Assembly (NCBI GenBank): GCA_910583525.1
Contig: CAJTXL010000030.1
Coordinates: 1-34,702, forward strand
Reading direction: 5' to 3'
Source: an uncultured Muribaculaceae bacterium
Lineage (GTDB): Bacteria; Bacteroidota; Bacteroidia; Bacteroidales; Muribaculaceae
Length of the DNA: 34,702 bases
Within the stretch, counting starts at the first letter, position 1. Every line of letters starts with the position of its first letter. Shown here piece after piece: positions 18,601 to 25,137 of the stretch. The translations under genes and the position numbers were made by a program. The notes below the pieces were generated by a model that saw only the letters and a list, made by a program, of their open reading frames with translations, was not told where the DNA came from and made no database searches.

Positions 18601-18686
18601 GCCGTATGTTAGGATTACCATTAACCGACGGTAAAACCCACAGCACCGACATTATAAATCCCACATTGTTCCCTTCACTCTATTAG
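12636..18686 (+). CDS. RHS/YD-repeat protein with putative metallopeptidase toxin tip
   Basis: A 2016-residue secreted protein. Signal peptide at 1-19. An N-terminal region (about 45-110; SLPLYTIDVNGFSLPLELRY and GPLGYGWSL) is typical of Bacteroidota RHS proteins. Many YD repeats follow from about 880 to 1660 (VNQYDGLNRIV, YYIYDNFGRLR, TYFYDAFGRMI, DYRYDSFDRLV). The RHS core closes at residues 1803-1809 (FIDPTGD), the usual boundary before a variable toxin. The remaining ~207 residues (1810-2016) are AT-rich compared with the core. They hold HEVIGHG, an HEXXGH zinc-type motif (H1959, E1960, H1964), with acidic E1976 and E1985 downstream. In other RHS proteins the shell encapsulates and releases the tip. 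Protease activity is inferred from one motif. Confidence 0.88.
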   Translation: MKKLFTILALTACFAATALEQFPSLSIDLIPPRPQSAAIIEQQLPTPSLLTGAADFSLPLYTIDVNGFSLPLELRYRSNGVKVFDDPGPLGYGWSLLPALRVTRTVLGRPDEQSTDMTGDLLDRTNTLRWKTAYYTVRNVKSTANRYDCMPDIFKIALPDKILTRILRTRKDGSHYFVGVGDDEYVVTCEKVEGNISTISVRDDKGTEYIFGDTYEFVYGDKSKYEYRTAWMLREIRPPYGRSIRFAWSLHQGRSYAYEGGAVLVDSCDTNYAAAIENNARNMFSNWNTVYGLTSGDARLDSITFDGGKVAFSYSIDRLAKITVRQTDNATVNVAPQVRTVKLSYCDAGYKGYVLTNAEFSDIGSYHFGYDIKEFVLDPAKFPSIYAQDWWGYYNGKKNSTLTPALKIKKHANIINQNTFAGWHNVAVNCDRSVNAACMEANMLKRVQYPGGGKLEYVYEPHTFPPCRVDDFGEIQNGNPTLSSGGGLRVKTILMYDYNESVPAKRVDYDYDGVHVRSVPSGATFIEKHPGITSMDIEGGVRFARVINILPESNYMRYDIGELPIWYGKVDEIYSEGKKSYTFGLTLIDRNFIKVRYGKRVPVSLSSIFSQGPQLKAAQTFDANGDVLSEDRYEFERVSNGTLQYAYITRELISINPKDADAPDFTMSTDGKYLQTNVYGTWGDRNILTEFPSEHSYPFGIYPLSVVLQAERQTRHTHTEYGSGIANTVTKTTNYKGGTGLPLSVTTTGGGLPTETVTLAYPTSDGSSIELEMASGNFVGLPMSETRQQAACISVAKAEYARCRSGFKPVRITRWDIGKTDTLQSPHCTYADNGKIADYTDADGCTATYLYGYNNRYPVAKIDGMHLSQVAGLVPSAISGNAESHNLSAITDVPVTRMYYKPLIGLTALRQPWGSKQTFTYNDDGMLETSGIEGLGTMVRYDYERPTFRPFSTTETRYRNADGSRTNRTVNQYDGLNRIVSSRHTYYGTKRLYRYDGMGRVSGEMTYDVVEDDALWTDYGYEASPRTLRVSETKPGSEWKAANKSVVTQRRPNGTDAPFTCHELKVDGDGNISCAGLFAPGSVMMEAVTDEDGHCVLVAKDRDGNIRLRREGSGTAWLSTYYIYDNFGRLRYILPPALPPKSYDRDDAGLADFAFIYEYDGAGRPVRSKKPGEEASTYIYTPGGRLLAERIPAMPVETYRVHLYDRLGREAITGLMTDDGTKIASIRDKACTLGQPSGSRHLWYDISHIDVGYGFTPECVRVYDSYTVMSHDFSPDSIAGVAWLAEPMGLLTGMLNFHDDGDFHTETYFYDAFGRMIQSQSSPGATEIVRSLSYTYNGEVATELIRLSDAPTEQEHTLRQRYSYDNAGNIVGHKVWLDGNTSLPAEMSMAYDGYGRVAKQVSGRATRTLEYDDRGWLSKVSTFIKAPFTGSEILNPLLPDPRNPLAQSYYAASAKATVPPGFKPPYFPNTPVNDYSCTEEVFYATGAHPRYSGTSSAYTNTRGGRYDYRYDSFDRLVGADYSSEREGEDFSTEYAYDEIGRPTWVKRWGVVDLDGKDEVFGVADATTIEYEGALPSFYSGDTDAVEGSSFYGRTGIGTQCGSLEFDGAGRLQSEKIGKTTIGHRYNALGRAVMIGSSLRSSLRRGSTVTQTHDCRGMMLSRRVTQTRVSVTDTLVDRRYVGPFTFSGDTLVRVDFAGGFFDSHGYPNYMLPDRLGSVDMVVNFYGFIEQHNGYYPYGELWREPKGNHLLFAGKERMRHIVRDSDFGPRALNTAMCLWNATDRRSETYPWLSPFTYCGANPVKFIDPTGDVIKGAKQSDTDAFKGYLDILFGDSYTQLTSLISTKGKKIVISDKNLWNDRISQTDQSDPGAKLLSLIGTAIFDKHSHFVEYVKDNEISGDAQYYVKKMNTLDWLNLEEGMTEDILKAVWKGGLTFPRNNSTHSLILPTLDIKTNIWVSIHEVIGHGLPLSRKIVGAENNSHAIQVENLVRRMLGLPLTDGKTHSTDIINPTLFPSLY

Positions 18687-18694
18687 TATTAATC

Positions 18695-19309
18695 ATGTGT
18701 TATTTGTTCAAAATTATATTATTGCTTTTGGCGCTTGCGCATATTGCGGCATTTGGCTGCAATGCGTGTGGAGATATTGACATCATGACTTTGAAAAACA
18801 AGGCGAGAAGCGTGATTGAGTCAAACGGCATAACTGCTCCGGCTTTTGTATTTGCCATAGGGGATTCGCTTGACGGCTTTTTCATATGCAAGGAAACAAA
18901 ACGGCACCTTATTTCCTATGTCGTAAAGGAGATAGGCAATGAAGAGAAGATAGCGATAAAGATAGTAAAGAAATCGGAAAGGTGGGCTAAAGCGATGCTC
19001 CGGCTTTGTCGTTATAACAAAGATTTTGCAGAGACAAGTTATATAGCTGATGATTACAAAGTCAATCCGAATACGGAAACCGGCCTCGCACCCACTATAG
19101 TTTACCTTTATTATAACAAGGATAAAGTATTTACCGGCACCTGTGTCGATTGTCGACTAAATAAGAGTATATATAAATCGGAAACAGATGAAACTATACG
19201 CTCTCTTGCCGCATTGGCAGCGTATATTACATTGGACGACAATCTTAAGGCTAAGAACGACAAGAGCATTATTAAACTGCTGAAAAAAGTCGAAAAGGCC
19301 GAAAAATAG
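18695..19309 (+). CDS. Small exported protein, candidate immunity protein
   Basis: 204 residues, no family I recognise. It starts 8 bp after the RHS stop, in the same AT-rich tract as the toxin tip. The N-terminus is a signal sequence ending AAFGC, a possible lipobox (C22), so it may be a periplasmic or outer-membrane lipoprotein. It also has C25 and a CVDC pair near residues 150-153. The body mixes beta segments (GLAPTIVYLYYNKDKVF) with a Lys-rich helical C-terminus. Position directly after an RHS tip is where immunity genes usually sit. Against this, a Sec-exported toxin would need protection at the same compartment, which an exported immunity protein would give. The function is inference. 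Confidence 0.6.
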   Translation: MCYLFKIILLLLALAHIAAFGCNACGDIDIMTLKNKARSVIESNGITAPAFVFAIGDSLDGFFICKETKRHLISYVVKEIGNEEKIAIKIVKKSERWAKAMLRLCRYNKDFAETSYIADDYKVNPNTETGLAPTIVYLYYNKDKVFTGTCVDCRLNKSIYKSETDETIRSLAALAAYITLDDNLKAKNDKSIIKLLKKVEKAEK

Positions 19310-19388
19310 TATGGGATTTCACCGAAAACGATTCGATGCAATTGGAGCTATGGTAAGTCGGCCCAATTAAATAATAAAACAGATTGAT

Positions 19389-20210
19389 ATGAAGCATTTG
19401 ATTTTGTTGTTTGTATGTTGTGCTGCTTTGGTATCGACCGGCTGCAACCGAGGCAGAGGACATTCGGCAGAAGTCTCCGACAGCGTTGTACAAATTGTGG
19501 GTGATTCCGTAAGTTGTGCCATGGATATTACGGTAGATTCCATAATAACTGCGGCGGATTCTATAGATATACCCGTAGAAATTCCAGACTCGATAGAAAT
19601 CGTAACGTGGCGCAACGGCATTAAAGGCAAGTATTTGATTGCATTTGAAGGCGATACATCGGCAAGAGCGACGGTCATCCGAGCTGTCAAAACAGACAGC
19701 ATCATTGTTGCATTGCCTTTTGAAATGGCTTTGGACTCTATCTACAAGTATTATTGTAGAGTGTCGGGCAAAAACGATGGTATTTACAGAGGAGAGTCGT
19801 TGCTGGCCGGAGATGCTGCAACACTGACGAGAAAACAGGAACAAAAGACATCGGCCAAGGCATACGCATTATATTGTGCTTTTCGATTATATGACAATGA
19901 CGAGTGCCTTTCGGAAGCTATCGGTTATAATATGTATCACCGTTTACGGGAGAATGACGGGGAGATGAAGACGTTACGTGATGTTCTCGGCAATTTATCT
20001 GATGAACATAGGAAATCTGTTTTATCAGATGTGGTCTCAAATATTTGCTTTGAGGGGGTTTATGAGGCAGAAGGCTATATCGCGGCATTAGACCTGATAA
20101 AGGAAAAGTTTGCCGGTGTGGTTGAGATGTGCCGGGATGAGGGCATACGGATTGAGGCTAACGAGGACGGTTTTATAGTTGGGGAGAATGTGTATTCTTT
20201 TTGGCCGTAG
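19389..20210 (+). CDS. Lipoprotein of unknown function downstream of the RHS locus
   Basis: 273 residues. Signal peptide with a strong lipobox, LVSTGC (C19). After it comes an acidic, repetitive stretch rich in D, S, I and V (about 28-75; DSVVQIVGDSVS, VDSIITAADSIDIPVEIPDSI). The C-terminal part (about 140-270) is helical and charged. I do not recognise a domain. It lies 79 bp after the putative immunity gene without an obvious new promoter, so it may be co-transcribed. A second immunity or surface accessory role is possible; nothing in the sequence decides it. Base use is AT-rich, like the previous gene. Confidence 0.6.
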   Translation: MKHLILLFVCCAALVSTGCNRGRGHSAEVSDSVVQIVGDSVSCAMDITVDSIITAADSIDIPVEIPDSIEIVTWRNGIKGKYLIAFEGDTSARATVIRAVKTDSIIVALPFEMALDSIYKYYCRVSGKNDGIYRGESLLAGDAATLTRKQEQKTSAKAYALYCAFRLYDNDECLSEAIGYNMYHRLRENDGEMKTLRDVLGNLSDEHRKSVLSDVVSNICFEGVYEAEGYIAALDLIKEKFAGVVEMCRDEGIRIEANEDGFIVGENVYSFWP

Positions 20211-20219
20211 GGACGGGCT

Positions 20220-20355
20220 TATCGCGCTACTCTGTAGCACTTTAGAATTTTGGGATAAACAAACCCGGGCTGCACGCCGCCGATGGGGCGCTTGCCCGGG
20301 TCTATTGCTGTCTAGCCACTCTGTGGCTTTGCCCCAAATGGGGCAATTATAGCGC
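20220..20355. repeat. Multi-hairpin interspersed repeat, copy 1
   Basis: About 137 bp, homologous to 24801-24937 in the same orientation. It is a chain of hairpins: GCTAC/GTAGC near its start, CCCGGGC/GCCCGGG enclosing a GCGCC/GGGCGC-like stem, AGCCAC/GTGGCT, then TGCCCC/GGGGCA. It begins 10 bp after the lipoprotein stop. With 20356-20587 this spacer also holds a MITE relic and a promoter but no gene. Confidence 0.75.
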
Positions 20356-20420
20356 CTGTATTTGCCAAATGTTGCCGTCAGATAGCGGCATTACTTTTAT
20401 AACTTAATAGTTGAAAAAAA

Positions 20421-20451
20421 CATATGTTCACCGACAGGTTGGTATTTTTGC
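20421..20451. repeat. Relic of the 334-bp inverted-repeat element
   Basis: The segment matches the reverse complement of about 8115-8147 (core ACCGACAGGTTGGT, then ATTTTTGC), with one substitution and a 2-nt gap. The similarity stops at both sides. This shows that the element at 7830-8163 is an interspersed family and not a one-off structure. Confidence 0.6.
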
Positions 20452-20470
20452 GGCCGATTTGGAGCCGGGG

Positions 20471-20502
20471 GTTGTTTTGTCGGGGATTTATTGCTAATTT
20501 TG
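20471..20502 (+). promoter_or_regulatory. Promoter of the metal efflux operon
   Basis: TTG (20472-20474), a 20-nt spacer, then TAATTTTG (20495-20502), a perfect TAnnTTTG -7 box. It leaves a leader of about 80 nt before the adaptor ATG at 20588. No metal-sensor gene is adjacent. Confidence 0.65.
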
Positions 20503-20587
20503 ACACAATATTAGCCGTTTTGACGCGGTTGGCACGCGTATTGGCCCGATGGCCGGTTGTGATTATAGTGTTTTTACATTTTCTGAT

Positions 20588-21706
20588 ATGAACAGAGTTT
20601 TCAATATATTTCTTGTTGTTTCGGCGGTTCTGTTGGCCGGATGCAAGCATGAGCATCCGCACGCCGAGGATGCCGAGGCCGGGCACAAGCATGAGGCCGG
20701 TGTTATAGTGTTGCACGACGAGGTGGCCGGTCGTTTCGGCGTGGCCACGGATACGTTGCGTCCGGGCGCATTCCACAGCACGGTGCGCGCGGCAGGACGT
20801 GTGATGCAGGCCGGAGCGGACGATGCGGTGGTGTCGGCGCCGACGGCAGGCATCGTGCATTTCGGCCGAGGCATCAATGCCGGCGCCGAAGTGGGCAAGA
20901 ACGCGACGGTGGCGACGATAGATGCACGCGGCACTACGGGCGGCGACGCCAACAGAGCCGCATTGGCGGCCGTTGAGAGCGCCACGATAGAGCTTGAGCG
21001 CGTCGAGGGCCTCTACAGGGAGCGTCTGGCGACGCAGTCTGAGCTTTACGCGGCACAGTCGGCGCTTGCGCAGGCCCAGGCTGCCTACAGCCCCACGGCG
21101 GCATCAGGACAGGCTAAAGCGCCGGTGAGCGGCACGATAACGTCGCTGCTCGCCAAGGAAGGACAGTATGTGGGTGTCGGCGAGCCGATAGCGTCGATAG
21201 GCAAAGGCAGCGGCTCGGTGCTTCGCATAGAGCTGCCGAGGCGACACTACAGGGAAGCGCCGTCGTTCACCGATGCCACGGTGGATATTCCGGGCAGCGA
21301 GCCGTACAGGGTTTCGGCTCTCGGAGGCCGGCGCACGGGCAGCAGTGCAGGCACAGACGCCGGAGCGACGGGCGCATACATTCCGCTATATTTCTCAGTG
21401 CCGGGCAACGGCGCACCCGTGGGGACGCCTTTCACGGCATATCTTATAGGAACTGAGCGCGAGGGTGTGCTGAGCGTGCCTGTAGAGGCGGTATCTGAGC
21501 AGCAGGGGGCGTACTATGTGTACGAACGCCACGGCGCGGAGCACTACATCAAGCGCCGCATCGAAGCGGGCGACAGCGACGGCCAACGCTTAGAAGTCAA
21601 AGCCGGACTCGAACCGGGCATGGAGATTGTCGTTGCCGGAATGCCTGCCGTAAGGCTCGCGGAGACTTCGGCGGTAGCTCCTCAGGGACATAGCCATAAC
21701 CATTGA
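20588..21706 (+). CDS. RND efflux periplasmic adaptor, CusB/CzcB-like lipoprotein
   Basis: The membrane-fusion subunit linking an inner-membrane RND pump to an outer-membrane channel. I place the start at the ATG at 20588, since the protein then begins with a lipoprotein signal ending LLAGC (C19). The mature N-terminus is very His-rich (KHEHPHAEDAEAGHKHE, about 20-36) and the protein ends GHSHNH, both plausible metal-binding tails. Between lie the barrel-sandwich lipoyl halves (VVSAPTAGIVHF and AKAPVSGTITSLLAKEGQYV) around a short coiled hairpin (about 125-165), then a beta-barrel and a membrane-proximal domain. 372 residues. The pump gene follows 13 bp later. The His tails point to a metal cation substrate; which metal is unknown. 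Confidence 0.88.
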   Translation: MNRVFNIFLVVSAVLLAGCKHEHPHAEDAEAGHKHEAGVIVLHDEVAGRFGVATDTLRPGAFHSTVRAAGRVMQAGADDAVVSAPTAGIVHFGRGINAGAEVGKNATVATIDARGTTGGDANRAALAAVESATIELERVEGLYRERLATQSELYAAQSALAQAQAAYSPTAASGQAKAPVSGTITSLLAKEGQYVGVGEPIASIGKGSGSVLRIELPRRHYREAPSFTDATVDIPGSEPYRVSALGGRRTGSSAGTDAGATGAYIPLYFSVPGNGAPVGTPFTAYLIGTEREGVLSVPVEAVSEQQGAYYVYERHGAEHYIKRRIEAGDSDGQRLEVKAGLEPGMEIVVAGMPAVRLAETSAVAPQGHSHNH

Positions 21707-21719
21707 AGACAGGGGTAAG

Positions 21720-24700
21720 ATGCTGAATAAGATAATAGGCATATCGCTGCGCAACCGCCTTGCGGTGCTGATTGTGGCGGCTCTGATACTTATAGCCGGA
21801 ACGGCGACCCTGCTGAAGATGGAAGTCGATATTTTCCCTGACCTCAACGCACCGACGGTGGTGCTTATGACCGAGGCTCCGGGGCTTGCGCCCGAAGAGG
21901 TCGAACAGGTTGTGAGCTATCCGATAGAGACGGCGATGAACGGGTCGACGGGCGTTCGGCGTGTACGGTCGAGTTCAACTGCCGGTTTTTCGGTGGTATG
22001 GGTCGAGTTCGACTGGGGAACAGACATATACACGGCGCGTCAGATAGTGGCCGAACGGCTCGACCTTGTTGCCGAACAGCTTCCGACCGGGGTGGCCAAG
22101 CCGGTGATGGGTCCGCAGTCGTCGATATTGGGCGAGATGATGATTATCGGGCTGCGCTCCGACAGCACCTCGCTGCTTGAGCTGCGGCGGCTTGCCGAGC
22201 GGACCATAAAACCGCGTCTGCTCGCCCTCGGAGGCGTGTCGCAGGTTTCGGTGATAGGCGGCGACGCGCCCGAGTACCAAATAAAGATGCACCCCGAGGC
22301 CATGCTGGCCCACGGCGTAAGCGTAGGCGACATGCTTGCCGCCACCGAGGGGTTCAACAGCAATGCAGGGGGCGGCGTAGTGTATGACTACGGCAACGAA
22401 TACATAATCAAGGCCGAAATAAACACTTCGGACACCGAAGCGCTCGGGCAGGCCGTGGTGCGGTCGGACGAAAACGGTACGGTGACCGTGGCCGACGTGG
22501 CTACGGTAGAAGAGGCCGGACGTCTTCCGCGCATAGGCGTGGCGAGCGTCGAGGCCGAGCCTGCGGTGATAATAACCGTGACGAAACAACCGGCGACGGG
22601 GACGAAGCAGCTCACCGAGCGCATCGACAAGGAGCTTGACAACCTGAAAGCCACACTTCCGGCGGACGTAAGGGTGTCGACCGACATATTCAGGCAAAGC
22701 ACGTTCATCGACAGTGCCATCGGCAACTTGCAAAGCTCGCTTATCGAGGGCACTTTCTTTGTGATAATAGTGCTGTTCATCTTCCTGATGAACGTGCGCA
22801 CGACGGTGATTTCGGTCATAGCGCTTCCGCTGTCTATAATAGTGTCGGTGCTGATACTCCATGCCATGGGGCAGACCATCAACACCATGAGCCTGGGCGG
22901 CATAGCGATAGCCATAGGATGTCTTGTCGACGATGCCATAGTGGACGTCGAAAACGTATATAAGCGTCTTCGGCAAAACCGCCTCAAGGCTAAAGATGAG
23001 CGGCAGCCGGTGCTTGACGTCGTTTTCCACGCGTCGGCCGAGGTGCGTATGCCTATTTTCAACTCCACGCTGATTATTGCGGCGGCTTTCCTGCCCCTGT
23101 TCTTCCTCAGCGGCATGGAAGGGCGTATGCTCAAACCGCTGGGACTTGCGTTCATAGTGTCGCTCGCGGCCTCGACCGTAGTGGCTCTCACGCTCACGCC
23201 CGTGCTTTGCAGTTTTCTGCTTGCCAAAGGCGACAAGGACAACAAAGAGCTTGACAAAGAGCCAAAGCTGACGCGTGCACTGCGCAGCGCCTACTCAAAG
23301 AGCCTCGCCTATGTGATGCGCCACGGAAAAGCCATGCTCATAGGCACGGCGTGCCTTTTCGCCGTAGCCTTGGGGCTTATGTTCACGCTCGGCAGCGGCT
23401 TTCTGCCGTCGTTCAACGAAGGCTCTTTCACCATCAACGTGAGCACGCTTCCGGGCATATCGCTTGACGAGAGCGACCGCATAGGCCGCGAGGCCGAACG
23501 CATCATCATGTCGACGCCCGAGGTGCTGACGGTGGCGCGCAAGACAGGCCGCGCCGAGCTTGACGAGCATTCGCTCGGAGTGAACGTATCGGAGATTGAG
23601 GCCCCCTACCGTCTGCAAGGCCGCTCACGCAGCGAGGTAAGCGCCGAACTGCGGCATCGCCTAAGCGAAATCCCGGGCGCCATCATAGAGATAGGCCAGC
23701 CTATTTCGCACCGAATCGACGCAATGCTCTCGGGAGCGCAGTCGCAGATTGCCATAAAGATTTTCGGTCCAGACCTGAACACCCTTTTCGGCATAGGCGC
23801 ACAGGTGAAAGAAATAGTAGAGGACGTTGACGGCACCGTAGACGTCAATGTCGAGCAACAGATGGAGCGGCCGCAGCTGCACATAAAACCGCGCCGCGAG
23901 CTGTTGGCGCAGCACGGGGTGAGCCTCGGCGACTTCGGCACGAGCATCTCGACCGCATTCGGCGGCCGCACCGTGGCCGAAGTCTACGACAAAGGATTTG
24001 CCTACGACGTGGCCGTGATACTCGACGAAAGCTCGCGTGACGCCATTTCCGACGTCGGGCTGTTGCCGATAGCCACCAACAAAGGCCCGGTGCCTTTGGA
24101 AGAGCTTGCCGACATCACCGTATCGTCGGGACCGAACACGGTCAACCGCGAAGGCGTTGAACGGCGCCTTATTGTCAGCGCAAATGTCGACGGACGCGAC
24201 CTTGTGGGCACCGTCGATGACATACGCTCGCAGGTGGCCGACAAAATAGCGCTTCCCGAAGGCTACCACATAGTGTACGGCGGACAGTTCGAGAACCAGC
24301 AGGCGGCCTCTCGGACACTGCTGCTGACCTCTCTAGGGGCGCTCCTGATAATATTCATGCTGCTCTACGGCGAATTCCACAGCCTGTCGCAGTCGCTTGT
24401 TATTCTGGTCAACATGCCGTTGGCTATGATTGGCGGCGTGTTCATGCTTGCGCTCGCCAAAGGCGAACTGAACATTCCGGCCATCATAGGCTTCATATCG
24501 CTTATGGGCATAAGCACACGCAACGGCATGCTTCTGCTGAGCCGCTACAACGCCCTTGCGGCTGAAGGCATGCGCTTGGGCGAACGTATAGCCGCAGGGT
24601 CGTCGGACCGTCTGCTGCCGATTATCATGACGGCGCTCACGTCGGCTTTCGCCCTTATACCGCTTGCGGTGAAAGCACAGGCTCCCGGCAACGAGATACA

Positions 24701-24818
24701 GGCTCCTATGGCCTTGGTAATTCTAGGCGGCCTTGTAAGCTCGACGATACTGAACATCTATATCGTGCCGCTGCTCTACCGGGCCGTGGAGAGGCGACGC
24801 TATCGCACTACGCTGTAG
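21720..24818 (+). CDS. Heavy-metal efflux RND permease, CusA/CzcA-like
   Basis: The proton-driven inner-membrane pump (1032 residues, normal length). Hydrophobic segments follow the RND plan: one N-terminal helix, a large periplasmic loop, helices 2-6 (about 335-500), a second loop, and helices 8-12 (about 870-1020). The proton-relay helix reads GCLVDDAIVDVEN, with D404 and D405. Segments such as SGAQSQIAIKIFG and VNREGVERRLIVSANVDGRDL are of the heavy-metal (HME) subfamily and not drug pumps. No outer-membrane channel gene is in this operon, so the pair must borrow a TolC-like protein. The last five codons and stop (YRTTL) are part of an interspersed repeat beginning at 24801. Confidence 0.9.
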   Translation: MLNKIIGISLRNRLAVLIVAALILIAGTATLLKMEVDIFPDLNAPTVVLMTEAPGLAPEEVEQVVSYPIETAMNGSTGVRRVRSSSTAGFSVVWVEFDWGTDIYTARQIVAERLDLVAEQLPTGVAKPVMGPQSSILGEMMIIGLRSDSTSLLELRRLAERTIKPRLLALGGVSQVSVIGGDAPEYQIKMHPEAMLAHGVSVGDMLAATEGFNSNAGGGVVYDYGNEYIIKAEINTSDTEALGQAVVRSDENGTVTVADVATVEEAGRLPRIGVASVEAEPAVIITVTKQPATGTKQLTERIDKELDNLKATLPADVRVSTDIFRQSTFIDSAIGNLQSSLIEGTFFVIIVLFIFLMNVRTTVISVIALPLSIIVSVLILHAMGQTINTMSLGGIAIAIGCLVDDAIVDVENVYKRLRQNRLKAKDERQPVLDVVFHASAEVRMPIFNSTLIIAAAFLPLFFLSGMEGRMLKPLGLAFIVSLAASTVVALTLTPVLCSFLLAKGDKDNKELDKEPKLTRALRSAYSKSLAYVMRHGKAMLIGTACLFAVALGLMFTLGSGFLPSFNEGSFTINVSTLPGISLDESDRIGREAERIIMSTPEVLTVARKTGRAELDEHSLGVNVSEIEAPYRLQGRSRSEVSAELRHRLSEIPGAIIEIGQPISHRIDAMLSGAQSQIAIKIFGPDLNTLFGIGAQVKEIVEDVDGTVDVNVEQQMERPQLHIKPRRELLAQHGVSLGDFGTSISTAFGGRTVAEVYDKGFAYDVAVILDESSRDAISDVGLLPIATNKGPVPLEELADITVSSGPNTVNREGVERRLIVSANVDGRDLVGTVDDIRSQVADKIALPEGYHIVYGGQFENQQAASRTLLLTSLGALLIIFMLLYGEFHSLSQSLVILVNMPLAMIGGVFMLALAKGELNIPAIIGFISLMGISTRNGMLLLSRYNALAAEGMRLGERIAAGSSDRLLPIIMTALTSAFALIPLAVKAQAPGNEIQAPMALVILGGLVSSTILNIYIVPLLYRAVERRRYRTTL

Positions 24819-24937
24819 CGCTTTTGTATGTCGGGATGATTTCCCCGGGCCGCGCGCACCCTACGGGGCGCTTGCCCGGGTCTATTGCTATTTACGCCAC
24901 TCTGTGGCGTTTGCCCCGTATGGGGCATTTATGGCGC
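24801..24937. repeat. Multi-hairpin interspersed repeat, copy 2, overlapping the pump stop
   Basis: Homologous along its length to 20220-20355, same strand, same hairpin order. It shares the exact stretch GGGGCGCTTGCCCGGGTCTA and the motif CCACTCTGTGGC. It starts inside the pump gene, so TATCGCACTACGCTGTAG is both repeat and the last codons. The rest of the spacer to 25137 holds a REP-like unit but no gene. Confidence 0.75.
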
Positions 24938-25095
24938 ATGCCGATCCGACTATGGCTGCCATCGGGATGCGGATTCTACATTCTCATGCACCGACTTTTC
25001 GGCCTTATTCGTTAATATCGAGTGGGATTGCAAGCCAAAAAAATGTCACCCAGCATAGCCAAAGGCATATTGTTGATTTACAGACGAGAACGCCT

Positions 25096-25120
25096 ACATG
25101 CCGAAGGTATGTCCCTACAA
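25096..25120 (-). repeat. Single REP-like unit
   Basis: On the minus strand: GTAG, then GG and the palindrome ACATACC TTC GGCATGT. It matches the two units at 6267-6350 with a few changes. A degenerate half-unit (GCCAAAGGCAT) lies at about 25058-25068. It sits just after the sulfatase stop, as expected for a transcript-end REP. Confidence 0.6.
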
Positions 25121-25137
25121 TATCAATTTTCCGGTTG

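Noticed and set aside
12636..18686. T6SS-delivered RHS effector
   Set aside because: No PAAR domain or VgrG-type neighbour; the protein has a Sec signal peptide instead.
20549..20587. Upstream start for the efflux adaptor
   Set aside because: Starting at 20588 gives a proper lipoprotein signal with LLAGC; the earlier start adds a polar stretch before it.
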